Assembly (NCBI RefSeq): GCF_018860165.1 | Contig: NZ_JAHKNG010000001.1 | Span: forward strand, 124,001-188,000 | Direction: 5' to 3' | Length of the DNA: 64,000 bases | Origin: Paracoccus marinaquae | GTDB lineage: Bacteria; Pseudomonadota; Alphaproteobacteria; Rhodobacterales; Rhodobacteraceae | Shown here: piece after piece, positions 8,418 through 17,650 of the stretch | Numbering within the stretch: position 1 is the first letter of the stretch | How the letters are laid out: each line of letters opens with the position of its first letter | The notes under the pieces: model-generated | The model's database searches: none | What the model was told of the DNA's origin: nothing | Seen by the model: the letters and a program-made list of their open reading frames with translations, nothing else | Program-made: the position numbers and the translations under genes

Positions 8418-9935
8418 ATGACCAAACCCGTGATCCTGTGCATCCTTGACGGCTGGGGTATTTCCGACCGCCCCGAGCAGAGCGCGCCCGATCAGGCCGA
8501 GACGCCGAATTTCGACCGGCTGATGCGGGATTGCCCGAACGCGACGCTGGTCACCTTCGGGCCGGATGTGGGCCTGCCCTCGGGGCAGATGGGCAATTCC
8601 GAGGTCGGCCATACCAATATCGGCGCCGGCCGGGTGGTGGCGATGGATCTGGGGCAGATCGATCTGGCCATCGAGGATGGAAGCTTTTTCCTTAATGACG
8701 AACTGGGCGCGTTCATCGCCCGCCTGAAGGACAGCGGCGGCAATGCGCATCTGATCGGCGTGGTCTCGGATGGTGGCGTCCACGGGCATATCCGGCATGT
8801 GCTGGCGGCGGCGAAGGCGGTGGCCGAGGCGGGCGTGCCGGTAGTGATCCATGCGATCACCGATGGCCGCGACGTGCCGCCGCAATCGGCCGCGGGCTTC
8901 GTGGCCGAGTTGCAGGCCGGCCTGCCCGCGGGCTGCCGGATCGGCACCGTCATCGGGCGTTATTTCGCCATGGACCGCGACAAGCGGTGGGATCGGGTCG
9001 AACGGGCCTGGCGCGCCATCGTCGCCGGGCAGGGCGAGTTGGCGGCCAGCGCCGGGGCGGCGGTGGCAACGGCCTATGCGCGGGGTGAGACTGACGAGTT
9101 CATCCAGCCCTTCGTCATCGACGGCTATAACGGCGCGATGGATGGCGACGGGGTCTTCTGCCTGAATTTCCGCGCCGACCGGGCGCGCGAGATCCTGTCG
9201 GCGCTGGCCGATCCGGATTTCGCCGATTTCGATGCCGGCGGGCGTCCCGAATGGGCGGCGCTGCTGGGCATGGTCGATTACAGCGACCGCCACAACGACT
9301 TCATGACCAGCGCCTATCCCAAGCAGCAGGTGGTCAACACGCTGGGGGCCTGGGTCGCCGCCAAGGGGCTCAGGCAGTTCCGGCTGGCCGAGACCGAGAA
9401 ATATCCGCATGTCACCTTCTTCCTCAACGGCGGCAGAGAGGTGCCCGAGGCGGGCGAGGACCGGTTCATGCCGCAAAGCCCCAAGGTCGCGACCTATGAT
9501 CTGGCGCCGGAAATGGCCGCCGCCGAGGTCAGCGACAAGCTGGTCGAGGCGATCGGCAAGGGGTACGACCTGATCGTGGTGAACTATGCCAATCCGGACA
9601 TGGTCGGGCATACCGGCAGCCTGCCCGCCGCCAAGCGGGCCTGTGAGGCCGTGGATCAGGGCCTGGGCCGCATGCTGGAGGCGCTGGATCGCGCCGGCGG
9701 GGCGGCGGTGGTGATTGCCGATCATGGCAATTGCGAAACCATGGTTGATCCCGAAACCGGCGGGCCGCATACCGCCCATACCACCAATCCGGTGCCGGTG
9801 ATCGTCTATAACGGCCCCGGGGGCGCGTCGCTGCGCAACGGCCGGCTGGCCGATATCGCGCCGACCGTGCTGCAGATGATGGGGCTGGACAAGCCCGCCG
9901 AGATGACCGGCGAAAGCCTGATCGTGCCCGCATGA
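8418..9935 (+). CDS. gpmI: 2,3-bisphosphoglycerate-independent phosphoglycerate mutase
   Basis: Alkaline-phosphatase-superfamily enzyme that interconverts 3- and 2-phosphoglycerate with manganese, in glycolysis/gluconeogenesis. It has 505 residues. ILDGWG (Asp11) and SGQMGNSEVGHTNIGAG with the phosphorylated Ser61 mark the phosphatase domain. NYANPDMVGHTGS and IADHGNCE supply the second metal site. The stop overlaps the next gene (ATGA at 9932). About 170 nt with no convincing gene separate it from rlmH, so it could have its own promoter. Confidence 0.97.
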   Translation: MTKPVILCILDGWGISDRPEQSAPDQAETPNFDRLMRDCPNATLVTFGPDVGLPSGQMGNSEVGHTNIGAGRVVAMDLGQIDLAIEDGSFFLNDELGAFIARLKDSGGNAHLIGVVSDGGVHGHIRHVLAAAKAVAEAGVPVVIHAITDGRDVPPQSAAGFVAELQAGLPAGCRIGTVIGRYFAMDRDKRWDRVERAWRAIVAGQGELAASAGAAVATAYARGETDEFIQPFVIDGYNGAMDGDGVFCLNFRADRAREILSALADPDFADFDAGGRPEWAALLGMVDYSDRHNDFMTSAYPKQQVVNTLGAWVAAKGLRQFRLAETEKYPHVTFFLNGGREVPEAGEDRFMPQSPKVATYDLAPEMAAAEVSDKLVEAIGKGYDLIVVNYANPDMVGHTGSLPAAKRACEAVDQGLGRMLEALDRAGGAAVVIADHGNCETMVDPETGGPHTAHTTNPVPVIVYNGPGGASLRNGRLADIAPTVLQMMGLDKPAEMTGESLIVPA

Positions 9936-11104
9936 ACCGCCGCTTTCTGTCCGCATTGCTGCTTTGCGCGGGACTGGCCGCGCCGGTCAAGGCAGCGACG
10001 CCCGCCGGTCAGGCCGTGGTCGAGGCCGAGGCGGCGGCGGCGCAGTTGCGGGCGGCGGTGGACCAGTTGGCCGATGCCGTCAGCGCCGACGATCAGGTCA
10101 CCGCGCTGACCGAGGTGATCCGCGGCTATGAGCAGGGGCTTGCGGCTTTGCGCGATGGGCTCAGGCAGGCCAGCGCCCGCGAGGCCGAGTTGCATGACCG
10201 GTTCGAGGCCGAGCGTGCCCGGCTGGCCGGGGTTCTGGGCGCGATGACCGCCTTGCAGCAATCGCCCGAGACGACGCTGCTGCTGCACCCGGCCGGCGCG
10301 CTGGCCAATGCGCGCTCGGGGATGATCCTGTCGGATGTGACGCCCGGCCTGCGCGCCGAGGCCGAGCGGTTGCAGGCCGATCTCGACGAGATCGCCACGG
10401 TGCGTGCGCTGCAGTCGGCCGCGGCCGAGATGCTGGGCGCGGGGCTGGCCTCGATGCAGGAGGCGCGGCGGCTTCTGGCCAGCGCCGTCACCGACCGTTC
10501 GACCATGCCCGTCCGTTTCGCCGAGGCGCCCGAGGAACTGCAGAAGCTGCGCGACGCAGCCCAGAGCCTTGACGATTTCGCCAGCGGCATCGGCCGGATG
10601 GAAACCGATATCGGCCCGCCGATGGAGGATTTCGAAGGTGCCCAGGGCAGCCTGCCCCTGCCGGTGATCGGCAGTGTGCGGCGCCCCTATGACGAGCCCG
10701 ACGCGGCCGGTGTGCGCCGCCCCGGCTGGGTGATTGCCACCGCCCCGGCCGCACTGGTCACCACGCCCTGGCCGGCCACGATCCGTTATCGCGGCCCGCT
10801 GCTGGATTACGGCAATGTGATGATTGTCGAGCCCGCACAGGATTATCTTCTGGTATTTGCAGGCATGTCGCAGGTCTTTGGTGAACTTGGCGACGTGTTG
10901 CAGGCGGGCGATCCGGTCGGGCTGATGGGCGGCTCGGAGGCGCCGGCGCAGGAATTCGGTGCGCAGTTCGTCGCCGACGCGGCGCGCGGGCTGGATGCAG
11001 GGCGGACCGAAACCCTGTATCTGGAATTGCGCAAGGGTAAGGAAACGCTGGACCCGGCGGGCTGGTTCGTGCTGAATCCGGTTGTCGAGCCGCAAGGAAA
11101 TTGA
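9932..11104 (+). CDS. EnvC-like murein hydrolase activator (degenerate LytM)
   Basis: A 390-residue exported protein: signal peptide (residues 1-22), Ala/Glu-rich coiled coil (about 25-215), then a C-terminal LytM/M23 domain (about 240-385). The metal ligands of active M23 peptidases are not visible: the usual HxxxD site reads RRPGWVIA and the usual HxH strand reads LLVFAGM. The fold motif YGNVMIV survives. EnvC-type proteins with such degenerate domains activate septal amidases rather than cut peptidoglycan; that role is inferred here. It is coupled to gpmI by ATGA and sits 16 nt before ctpA, a common alphaproteobacterial arrangement. Confidence 0.87.
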   Translation: MNRRFLSALLLCAGLAAPVKAATPAGQAVVEAEAAAAQLRAAVDQLADAVSADDQVTALTEVIRGYEQGLAALRDGLRQASAREAELHDRFEAERARLAGVLGAMTALQQSPETTLLLHPAGALANARSGMILSDVTPGLRAEAERLQADLDEIATVRALQSAAAEMLGAGLASMQEARRLLASAVTDRSTMPVRFAEAPEELQKLRDAAQSLDDFASGIGRMETDIGPPMEDFEGAQGSLPLPVIGSVRRPYDEPDAAGVRRPGWVIATAPAALVTTPWPATIRYRGPLLDYGNVMIVEPAQDYLLVFAGMSQVFGELGDVLQAGDPVGLMGGSEAPAQEFGAQFVADAARGLDAGRTETLYLELRKGKETLDPAGWFVLNPVVEPQGN

Positions 11105-11120
11105 GGCAGGAAGGGCCGCC

Positions 11121-12551
11121 ATGAAACATTATCTGATCGCCGGGCTGGGGGGCGTGCTGGCCGGGGCTCTGGTCACCACCCAGATCGCCGGCCCGCTGGT
11201 CGCGCAGGAGGCCGGCAAGAACGCCTCGATCTACGAACAGCTGGAACTGTTCGGCAATGTCTTCGAGCGGGTGCGCGCCGATTATGTCGAGGCGCCCGAC
11301 GACAAGACCCTGATCGAGGCCGCGATCAACGGCATGCTGACCTCGCTCGACCCGCATTCCAGCTTTCTGTCGGCCAGCGATTATGAGGACATGCAGACCC
11401 AGACCCGCGGCAGTTTCGGCGGGTTGGGCATCGAGGTCAGCCAGGAGGACGGGCTGGTCAAGGTGGTCTCACCCATCGACGACACCCCGGCGGCGCAGGC
11501 CGGCGTCGAGGCCGGCGATTTCATCAGCCATGTGAACGGCGAATCGCTGCTGGGCCTGACGCTGGACGAGGCGGTGGACATGATGCGCGGCCCCGTCGGC
11601 AGCGAGATCACCATCACCATCCTGCGCGAGGGCGAGAGCGAGCCTTTCGACCTGACCATGACCCGCGATACGATCAAGCTGACCGTGGTCAAGACCCGGA
11701 TCGAGGGCCATGCGATCGTGCTGCGCGTCTCGACCTTCAACGACGAGACCTATGACACGCTGAAGGCCGAACTTGACGAGGCGGTGGCCGAGGTCGGCGG
11801 CATCGACAAGGTCACCGGCTTCGTGCTGGACCTGCGCAACAATCCGGGCGGTCTTCTGAACCAGGCGATCAGCGTCTCGGACGCCTTCCTCGATGCCGGC
11901 GAGATCGTCAGCACGCGCGGCCGCAAGGCCGAGGAGAGCGAGCGCTGGAACGCCGAAGACGGCGATCTGGCAGAGGGCAAGCCGATGGTCGTGCTGATCA
12001 ATGGCGGTTCGGCCAGCGCCTCGGAGATCGTCACCGGCGCCTTGCAGGATCATCGCCGCGCGATCGTCGTCGGCGAAAAAAGCTTTGGCAAGGGCAGCGT
12101 GCAGACGGTGATGCCGGTCACCTCGGACAGCGCCATCCGACTGACCACGGCGCGCTATTACACGCCCTCGGGTCGCTCGATCCAGTCGCTGGGCATCCAG
12201 CCCGATATCCTTGTCGCGCAGCCCCGCCGCCCGACCGCCGAAGAGGGGGGCGAGGACGAGCCGCGCAGCCAGTCGAATTTCGGCCGCTCCGAGGCGGATC
12301 TGCGTGGCGCGCTTAACAATGATTCGGTCAATGACGACGAGAAGAAGCAGATCGAGGCAGAGGCCGCCGAGGTCGAGGCGACGGCCAAGCTGCGCGAGGA
12401 GGATTATCAACTGGCCTATGCGGTCGATATCCTGAAGGGCCTTGCCGCGGTCGATTTCCAGGCCGGGCAGGTCCCGGCCAGCGCCAAGCCGGCGATGACG
12501 GGCGAGGGCGCGGGTGACGGAGATGCCGGAGCCTCCAGCGGGAATGGCTGA
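11121..12551 (+). CDS. ctpA: S41-family carboxy-terminal processing protease
   Basis: Periplasmic serine protease of 476 residues. It has an N-terminal signal or anchor (ILIAG-like hydrophobic stretch, residues 4-27), a PDZ domain (about 95-180, with [12 protein letters not shown] and [10 protein letters not shown]), and an S41 catalytic domain. The nucleophile lies in GGSASASEI (296-303) and the general-base Lys324 in SFGKGSVQT. It would trim or degrade envelope proteins; partners are not shown. The ATG at 11121 follows GGAAGG and gives a proper signal sequence. The C-terminal tail is acidic, then Gly/Ala-rich. Confidence 0.95.
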   Translation: MKHYLIAGLGGVLAGALVTTQIAGPLVAQEAGKNASIYEQLELFGNVFERVRADYVEAPDDKTLIEAAINGMLTSLDPHSSFLSASDYEDMQTQTRGSFGGLGIEVSQEDGLVKVVSPIDDTPAAQAGVEAGDFISHVNGESLLGLTLDEAVDMMRGPVGSEITITILREGESEPFDLTMTRDTIKLTVVKTRIEGHAIVLRVSTFNDETYDTLKAELDEAVAEVGGIDKVTGFVLDLRNNPGGLLNQAISVSDAFLDAGEIVSTRGRKAEESERWNAEDGDLAEGKPMVVLINGGSASASEIVTGALQDHRRAIVVGEKSFGKGSVQTVMPVTSDSAIRLTTARYYTPSGRSIQSLGIQPDILVAQPRRPTAEEGGEDEPRSQSNFGRSEADLRGALNNDSVNDDEKKQIEAEAAEVEATAKLREEDYQLAYAVDILKGLAAVDFQAGQVPASAKPAMTGEGAGDGDAGASSGNG

Positions 12552-13029
12552 GCGGACCGGACCGGGCGGTCTGCCCTATCGTCCCTGCGCCGGGGTGGTG
12601 CTGGCGAATGCCGAAGGGCTGGTCTTTGCCGGGCAGCGGCTTGACCGGCCCGGCGCCTGGCAGATGCCGCAGGGCGGGATCGACGAGGGTGAAACCCCGC
12701 GCGAGGCCGCGTTGCGCGAACTGGTCGAGGAAACCGGGATCGGCGTGGACAAGGTCGAGATCGTCGCCGAGGCGCCCGACTGGGTCTATTACGATCTGCC
12801 GCCGGAACTGGTCGGCAAGATCTGGAAAGGCCGATTTGGCGGCCAGCGTCAGAAATGGGTGCTGATGCGGTTCCTCGGGCAGGACGAGGATGTCCGCATC
12901 GATACCGATCACCCGGAATTCGACCGCTGGTGCTGGATGCCGGCGGCGGAACTGATCGCCAGCATCGTGCCCTTCAAGCGTGCGGTCTATGAACAGGTGA
13001 TCGCGGCCTTTGGCGACCGGCTGGCCTGA
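12544..13029 (+). CDS. rppH: RNA pyrophosphohydrolase (Nudix)
   Basis: Removes pyrophosphate from 5'-triphosphate mRNA ends, which triggers decay. It has 161 residues from the chosen start. The Nudix box [19 protein letters not shown].. is at about residues 47-69. [16 protein letters not shown] and [17 protein letters not shown] are specific to the RppH/ApaH-type Nudix family. The start at 12544 overlaps the ctpA end by 8 nt. GTG 12514 or ATG 12523 are alternatives that only add a short unconserved N-terminus. Confidence 0.93.
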   Translation: MAERTGPGGLPYRPCAGVVLANAEGLVFAGQRLDRPGAWQMPQGGIDEGETPREAALRELVEETGIGVDKVEIVAEAPDWVYYDLPPELVGKIWKGRFGGQRQKWVLMRFLGQDEDVRIDTDHPEFDRWCWMPAAELIASIVPFKRAVYEQVIAAFGDRLA

Positions 13030-13080
13030 CGGGATCGCCGGCCGCCCGGGCGGGGCGTTGAATGCCTGCGGCCGGAATTT

Positions 13081-13977
13081 CTATTTCGGGGCACGCTGCG
13101 ACCTGCTCCGCCACAGGATGACGAGGCCGGACGCAACGATCAGGCCCGAGCCGATGAGCATCGAAAAGCTCAGGCGTTCGCCGAAGAACAGGATGCCGAA
13201 GCCGATGCCGAACAGCAGCCTCGTGTATCTGAACGGGGTGACGGCCGACACTTCTCCGGTGCGCATGGCCTTCATCAGGCAGGCATAGGCGCCGACCCCG
13301 GCCAGAACCGCCCCCGACAGGATCAGCGCCGCCTCGCCCGTGATCGGGACGAAGGCTGCCCCCTGCCAGATCGCGAACAGAACGCCCGCCACCGCGACCG
13401 ACAGAAAGCCATAGAGGCCAAGGACCGAGGTTGCGAGCGAGCGCGGTGCGGCGCGGCTGGCGAGGTCACGCCCGGCAAAGCCGATCATGCCGATCACGGC
13501 CAGAACGGACAGCATGGAAAAGCCTTCCGTTCCCGGCTGCAGGATGATCAGCACCCCGGCCAGCCCGACAAGGATCGCCGTCAGTCTGCGCCAGCCGACC
13601 TTCTCGCCGAAGATCACCGTGGCGCCCGCGACGACGACCAGCGGTGTCGCCTGCAGGATCACGGTTGCCGTCGATAGGGGAATCAGCGCGATCGCCAGCA
13701 CATAGAACAGGCGGCCGACGATCTCGAACACCATGCGGACCAGCATCGGGCGCGAGACGACCTCGCGGCTGAACAGCGGCGCCTTGCCAAGGCGCGCCAG
13801 GCAGGCGAACACCAAAGCACCGCCCAGCCCGAAGATGATCAGGATCTGGCCGACGGGCATCATCGCGGACGCGGCCTTGACCAGGGCATCCTCGATGGCG
13901 AATACTCCCATCGCCGCGGTCATCCACAGGCTGCCGAACAGGTTGGCCTTGTGATCGGTTGCAAAAGCTGACGGCAT
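13081..13977 (-). CDS. EamA/DMT-family transporter
   Basis: A 298-residue inner-membrane protein with about ten hydrophobic helices in two five-helix EamA halves. The first half includes PVGQILIIFGLGGALVFACL and LIPLSTATVILQATPLVVVAG. The second half ends with FGIGFGILFFGERLSFSMLIGSGLIVASG. DMT proteins export metabolites or amino acids; the substrate is unknown. The ATG at 13977 is preferred because it starts close to the first helix; a GTG at 14019 would add 14 residues. It runs convergent to rppH. Confidence 0.85.
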   Translation of the reverse strand: MPSAFATDHKANLFGSLWMTAAMGVFAIEDALVKAASAMMPVGQILIIFGLGGALVFACLARLGKAPLFSREVVSRPMLVRMVFEIVGRLFYVLAIALIPLSTATVILQATPLVVVAGATVIFGEKVGWRRLTAILVGLAGVLIILQPGTEGFSMLSVLAVIGMIGFAGRDLASRAAPRSLATSVLGLYGFLSVAVAGVLFAIWQGAAFVPITGEAALILSGAVLAGVGAYACLMKAMRTGEVSAVTPFRYTRLLFGIGFGILFFGERLSFSMLIGSGLIVASGLVILWRSRSQRAPK

Positions 13978-14093
13978 GAGATTTCCGATGATGATGACCG
14001 CATTGACGGATCGGGACACGATGCCGTGGCGCGGTATTCCCGACTTCCGATGCCGAAAGCAAGCCGTCAGGCCGATCTCGGGGCGTCGCCGCT

Positions 14094-14327
14094 TCAGCCC
14101 TTCTGGCGGCGCTTGCCCTCGGCGACGCAGACTGCGTTGGCGGCCTCAAGCTCCATGCTGCCGGGATGCGAGATGGCGCGGTCCCATTGCACGATTTCCT
14201 TCAGGTACAGCTGGCACATCACCTGCCCCTGTGGCGTGTCCACGGCAACCGGTGCGGTCTCGAGGCTTTGCGGGGTACAGCCGGCCAGAAGGGTGACGGC
14301 CATGGCGATCGAAATGGATATCTTCAT
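14094..14327 (-). CDS. Small hypothetical lipoprotein
   Basis: 77 residues with a clear lipoprotein signal: MKISISIAMAVTLLAGC, with lipobox LLAGC and Cys17 as the lipidation site. The mature part is short and includes two further cysteines (in VMCQLYL and AVCVAEG) that could form a disulfide. I do not recognise the family, and it stands alone. Confidence 0.7.
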   Translation of the reverse strand: MKISISIAMAVTLLAGCTPQSLETAPVAVDTPQGQVMCQLYLKEIVQWDRAISHPGSMELEAANAVCVAEGKRRQKG

Positions 14328-14493
14328 GATCTCGTTTCCTCAAATCGGAGTGCAAATCGCTTTCCCCTGAAAATGGTGGGGTGAGATCATTATAGATCGG
14401 CGGATTTCCGCCTAGAAGCTGGCGAATTGGTCAAGATACCTGACCCCGGCGCGGATCGCGCGCCGGGGTGGCCTGCCTGGCCCCAGCAGGGCG

Positions 14494-15756
14494 TCAGCGG
14501 CGCAACTGGTCCAGCAGGATCGAGGTCGGATAGCCGTCGGGCGTGGCCCCGATCGAGCGTTGATAGGCGGCCACGGCCTCCATCGTGCCCGATCCGAACA
14601 GCCCGTCGATCTCGCCGTCATAGAAGCCCTTGGCGCTCAGGCGCTGCTGGATCTCCTTGCGCTCGGCCGTGGACATGGGGCGGTCGCTGCGCGGCCATGC
14701 GCCCTGAATGCCGGGCCGGCCGGCGATACGCTCACCCAGGAAGGACACGCCGAGCGCGTAATTGTCAGAGTTGTTATAGCGCAGCAGCGACCGGAAATTG
14801 TCGAGGATCAGGAAGGCGGGGCCGCGCGCGCCTGCCGGCATGATGATCGAGCCATTGCCCGAGGGCAGCCCGCCGCCACCGATCCGGGTGACGCCCTGTG
14901 CCGCCCAGGTCGCAGTGGATTTGCGCGTGCCCTTGCCGATCTGGCCCATGCTGAAGCCGGATGGCAGCTGCACCTCGGCCCCCCAGGCCTGACCGCGCTG
15001 CCAGCCGTTGCGGGCCAGATAGGCGGCGGTCGAGGCCAGCGCGTCGGTCGGGTTCTCGGACCAGATGTCGCGGCGACCATCGCCGGTGAAATCGACGGCG
15101 TATTCCAGATACGAGGTCGGCATGAACTGGGTGTGCCCCATGGCGCCTGCCCAACTGCCCAGCATCTGCTCGGGCGCGACATCACCGGCCTGGATGATCT
15201 TCAGCGCCGCGATCAGCTGGTTCTGGAACATTTCGCCGCGGCGGCCGTCATAGGCCAGCGTCGCCAGCGAGGGGATGATCTGCATCTTGCCGCGATTGGC
15301 GCCGAAATTCGACTCCATCCCCCAGACCGCCAGCACGATCTCGCGCGGGACGCCATAGCGGGCCTCGATGGCCGACAGCGTGCTGGACAGCTGCGCCGAT
15401 TTCTCGCGTCCGGTGCCGATGCGGGCATCCGACACGGCGCTGTCCAGATACAGCCAGACCGGGCGCGAGAATTCGGCCTGCTTGCGGTCGAGCCGGATCA
15501 CGTCGGGGTTATAGCGGGCGATGCGCATGGCGCGGTCGTAGGTTGTGGCCGAGACGCCGGCGGACAGGGCGCGCGGGCGGAAGGATTGGACAAAGCCCTG
15601 CAGGCCGGCCTCGTCGCCCGGCGATGCAGCCGGGATCGCTGCCGGCACGACCGGCGCGGCGCCGCCGAAGGCGCCTGGCGCGCGGTTCGTCGGCCCTGCG
15701 CAGGAGGCCAGCGCGCCGACCAAGGCGGTGGACAGGAAAATGCGGGAAATGCTCAT
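14494..15756 (-). CDS. Lytic murein transglycosylase (MltB-like) with PG-binding domain
   Basis: A 420-residue envelope enzyme that cleaves the MurNAc-GlcNAc bond with 1,6-anhydro ring formation. The N-terminus has a lipoprotein-type signal (VGALASC, Cys19). The SLT_2 domain (about 50-345) includes WGMESNFGANRGKMQIIPSL, whose Glu is the catalytic acid, and MGHTQFMPTSYLEYAVDFTGDG. The C-terminus (about 355-418) is a peptidoglycan-binding type 1 domain, with KGFYDGEIDGLFGSGTMEAV. It is monocistronic by position. Confidence 0.93.
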   Translation of the reverse strand: MSISRIFLSTALVGALASCAGPTNRAPGAFGGAAPVVPAAIPAASPGDEAGLQGFVQSFRPRALSAGVSATTYDRAMRIARYNPDVIRLDRKQAEFSRPVWLYLDSAVSDARIGTGREKSAQLSSTLSAIEARYGVPREIVLAVWGMESNFGANRGKMQIIPSLATLAYDGRRGEMFQNQLIAALKIIQAGDVAPEQMLGSWAGAMGHTQFMPTSYLEYAVDFTGDGRRDIWSENPTDALASTAAYLARNGWQRGQAWGAEVQLPSGFSMGQIGKGTRKSTATWAAQGVTRIGGGGLPSGNGSIIMPAGARGPAFLILDNFRSLLRYNNSDNYALGVSFLGERIAGRPGIQGAWPRSDRPMSTAERKEIQQRLSAKGFYDGEIDGLFGSGTMEAVAAYQRSIGATPDGYPTSILLDQLRR

Positions 15757-15848
15757 GTGAATCGCCTGTTCATGACTGCTGTCGTTCTTGTTTCGCGCAA
15801 GTGTAGCAGCCGCGATTCGGCTTGGATAGGCCCGCTTCCGAAGGGCCG

Positions 15849-16178
15849 TCAGTCCGCGTCCCCGGCCCCGCCGGGCGGGTCGAAAAACGGCTCCATCTGG
15901 GCGATGATGACGGCGTTTTCCGCCAGTGCCCGGCCCATCAGGGCACGTTCCTGATCGTCGATCTCGTGGCCTTCAGCCAGCCGTTCGTCCAGCGTGCCAT
16001 GGCCGGTCACATCCAGCGGCGCCATGTCCGCCTGTTTCAGGATCGCCACGGTTTCGCGCACCGCCTCGGCCTCGTCGCGACCGGCGGCATAGCAGATCAG
16101 CGCCGCCCCGGTCGCGCCGTCGGGCAGACCGTCGCCGGATTTGCGGCCAAGCTCGATCAGCAAGGTATAGACATTCAT
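15849..16178 (-). CDS. Conserved-looking hypothetical cytoplasmic protein
   Basis: A 109-residue protein that I do not recognise. It has no signal peptide or membrane segment. The sequence alternates helix-like and strand-like stretches (MNVYTLLIELGRKSG, AALICYAAGRDEAEAVRE, VAILKQADMAPLDV) and ends in a Pro/Gly-rich tail. The start at 16178 follows an excellent AAAGGAGG site, which supports real translation; an in-frame codon further upstream lacks one. Confidence 0.65.
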   Translation of the reverse strand: MNVYTLLIELGRKSGDGLPDGATGAALICYAAGRDEAEAVRETVAILKQADMAPLDVTGHGTLDERLAEGHEIDDQERALMGRALAENAVIIAQMEPFFDPPGGAGDAD

Positions 16179-16312
16179 CCGCCCGCCTCCTTTCGCCCCG
16201 TTCGGGCCTAATCGGCACATCATGTTCCATCACCGGGCGCAAGCCTCGTGCCCGGGCTGTTCGCCGCGCGGCATTGCCGCTAGCTTTGGCGCGGATGCCA
16301 ATGGGTGACGGG

Positions 16313-16783
16313 ATGAGCAAGAGTCTGAGACGTGTCAAGGCGGCGCTGGAGGCGGCGGGCGAGCCGGTCGAGGTGCTGGAAATGGGCGAATCGACCCGCA
16401 CGGCGGCCGAGGCGGCTTCGGCTGCGGGTTGCGAGGTGGACCAGATCGCCAAGTCGATCATCTTCCGCGGCGAGGACAGCGGCCATGTCGTGCTGTTCCT
16501 GACCGCCGGCGGCAACCGCGTCGATCCGGCCAAGGCGGCGGCGGTGGCGGGCCAGCCATTGGGCAAGGCCGATGCCGACCTGATCCGGGTCGAGACCGGC
16601 TTTGCCATCGGCGGTGTCGCGCCGGTCGGGCATCTGAAGCCGGTGGCGGCCTATTACGACCCGCGCCTGTCGGATTTCGACCGGGTCTGGGCGGCGGCCG
16701 GCACGCCGCGCCATATCTTTGCCATCGCGCCCGACCGGCTGCTGGCCCTGACCGGGGCGGTCGTCGCGGATTTCACCGGCTGA
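16313..16783 (+). CDS. YbaK/EbsC-family aminoacyl-tRNA deacylase
   Basis: A 156-residue single-domain protein of the INS/YbaK superfamily, which hydrolyses mischarged tRNA (usually Cys- or Ala-tRNAPro). VDQIAKSIIFRGEDSG carries the conserved lysine, followed by FLTAGGNRVDPAKAAAVAG and GFAIGGVAPVGH, the loop that holds the amino acid. Which mischarged tRNA it edits cannot be told from sequence. The start is among three nearby in-frame ATGs; 16313 is chosen because it aligns with the usual N-terminus. Confidence 0.88.
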   Translation: MSKSLRRVKAALEAAGEPVEVLEMGESTRTAAEAASAAGCEVDQIAKSIIFRGEDSGHVVLFLTAGGNRVDPAKAAAVAGQPLGKADADLIRVETGFAIGGVAPVGHLKPVAAYYDPRLSDFDRVWAAAGTPRHIFAIAPDRLLALTGAVVADFTG

Positions 16784-16825
16784 GCCGGAACCGGGCCTTG
16801 GGCCCCCATGCCGCAGGAGGTTGCC

Positions 16826-17650
16826 ATGAACCAGCCGATGCTGACCCTGAACGATCATCGCCAGATGCCGCAGCTGGGGCTGGGTGTCTGGCAGATGCCC
16901 GAGGACCAGACCGCGCAGGCGGTGGCCGAGGCGCTGCGGATCGGCTATCGGCTGATCGACGGCGCGGCGATGTATCGCAACGAGGCCGGGATGGGGCAGG
17001 CGGTGCGCGCGTCTGGCCTGCCGCGCGGCGAGGTCTTCGTGACCTCGAAGCTGTGGAACGACCAGCAGGGGGGCGACCGGGCGCGGCGCGCCTTTGACGC
17101 GACGATGGACCGGCTGGGGCTGGACTATCTGGACCTTTACCTGATCCATTGGCCGGCGCCGCAGCAGGACCTTTATGTCGAGACCTGGAAGGCCCTGATC
17201 GCGCTGCGCGACGAGGGGCGGGTGAAATCCATCGGTGTCGCCAATTTTCAGGAGCCGCATCTGACCCGTCTGATCAATGAGACCGGCATTGCGCCCGCAT
17301 TGAACCAGATCGAATTGCATCCGACCTTCACCCAGCCCTTGATGCGGGCGGTGAACCGGCGGTTGGGGATCGTCACCCAAAGCTGGGCGCCTTTGGGCCG
17401 GACCCACGATTTCGGGGCCGCGCCGGTGCAGCGCATCGCCGCGCGGCTTGAGGCAAGCCCGGCGCAGGTCATCATCGCCTGGCATCTGGCGCACGGGCTG
17501 TCGGTGATCCCGAAATCGCAGAACCCCGCACGGCTGCGGCAGAATTTCGCGGCGCTGTCGCTGCGGCTTGAGGACGCGGATATCGCCGCTCTGGACGCGC
17601 TGGACAGCGGCGAGCGGACCGGCCCCGATCCCGACAGTTTCACCGGCTGA
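16826..17650 (+). CDS. Aldo/keto reductase
   Basis: A 274-residue NADPH-dependent oxidoreductase with a TIM-barrel fold. The catalytic tetrad is complete: Asp45 and Tyr50 in LIDGAAMYRNE, Lys75 in TSKLWND, and His108 in YLIHWP. The sequence is closest to the 2,5-diketo-D-gluconate reductase type (AKR5-like), but the true carbonyl substrate is unknown. IPKSQNPARLRQN near the C-terminus is the NADP 2'-phosphate site. The start at 16826 is fixed by AGGAGG. Its 3' end overlaps the convergent hydrolase by 11 nt. Confidence 0.94.
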   Translation: MNQPMLTLNDHRQMPQLGLGVWQMPEDQTAQAVAEALRIGYRLIDGAAMYRNEAGMGQAVRASGLPRGEVFVTSKLWNDQQGGDRARRAFDATMDRLGLDYLDLYLIHWPAPQQDLYVETWKALIALRDEGRVKSIGVANFQEPHLTRLINETGIAPALNQIELHPTFTQPLMRAVNRRLGIVTQSWAPLGRTHDFGAAPVQRIAARLEASPAQVIIAWHLAHGLSVIPKSQNPARLRQNFAALSLRLEDADIAALDALDSGERTGPDPDSFTG

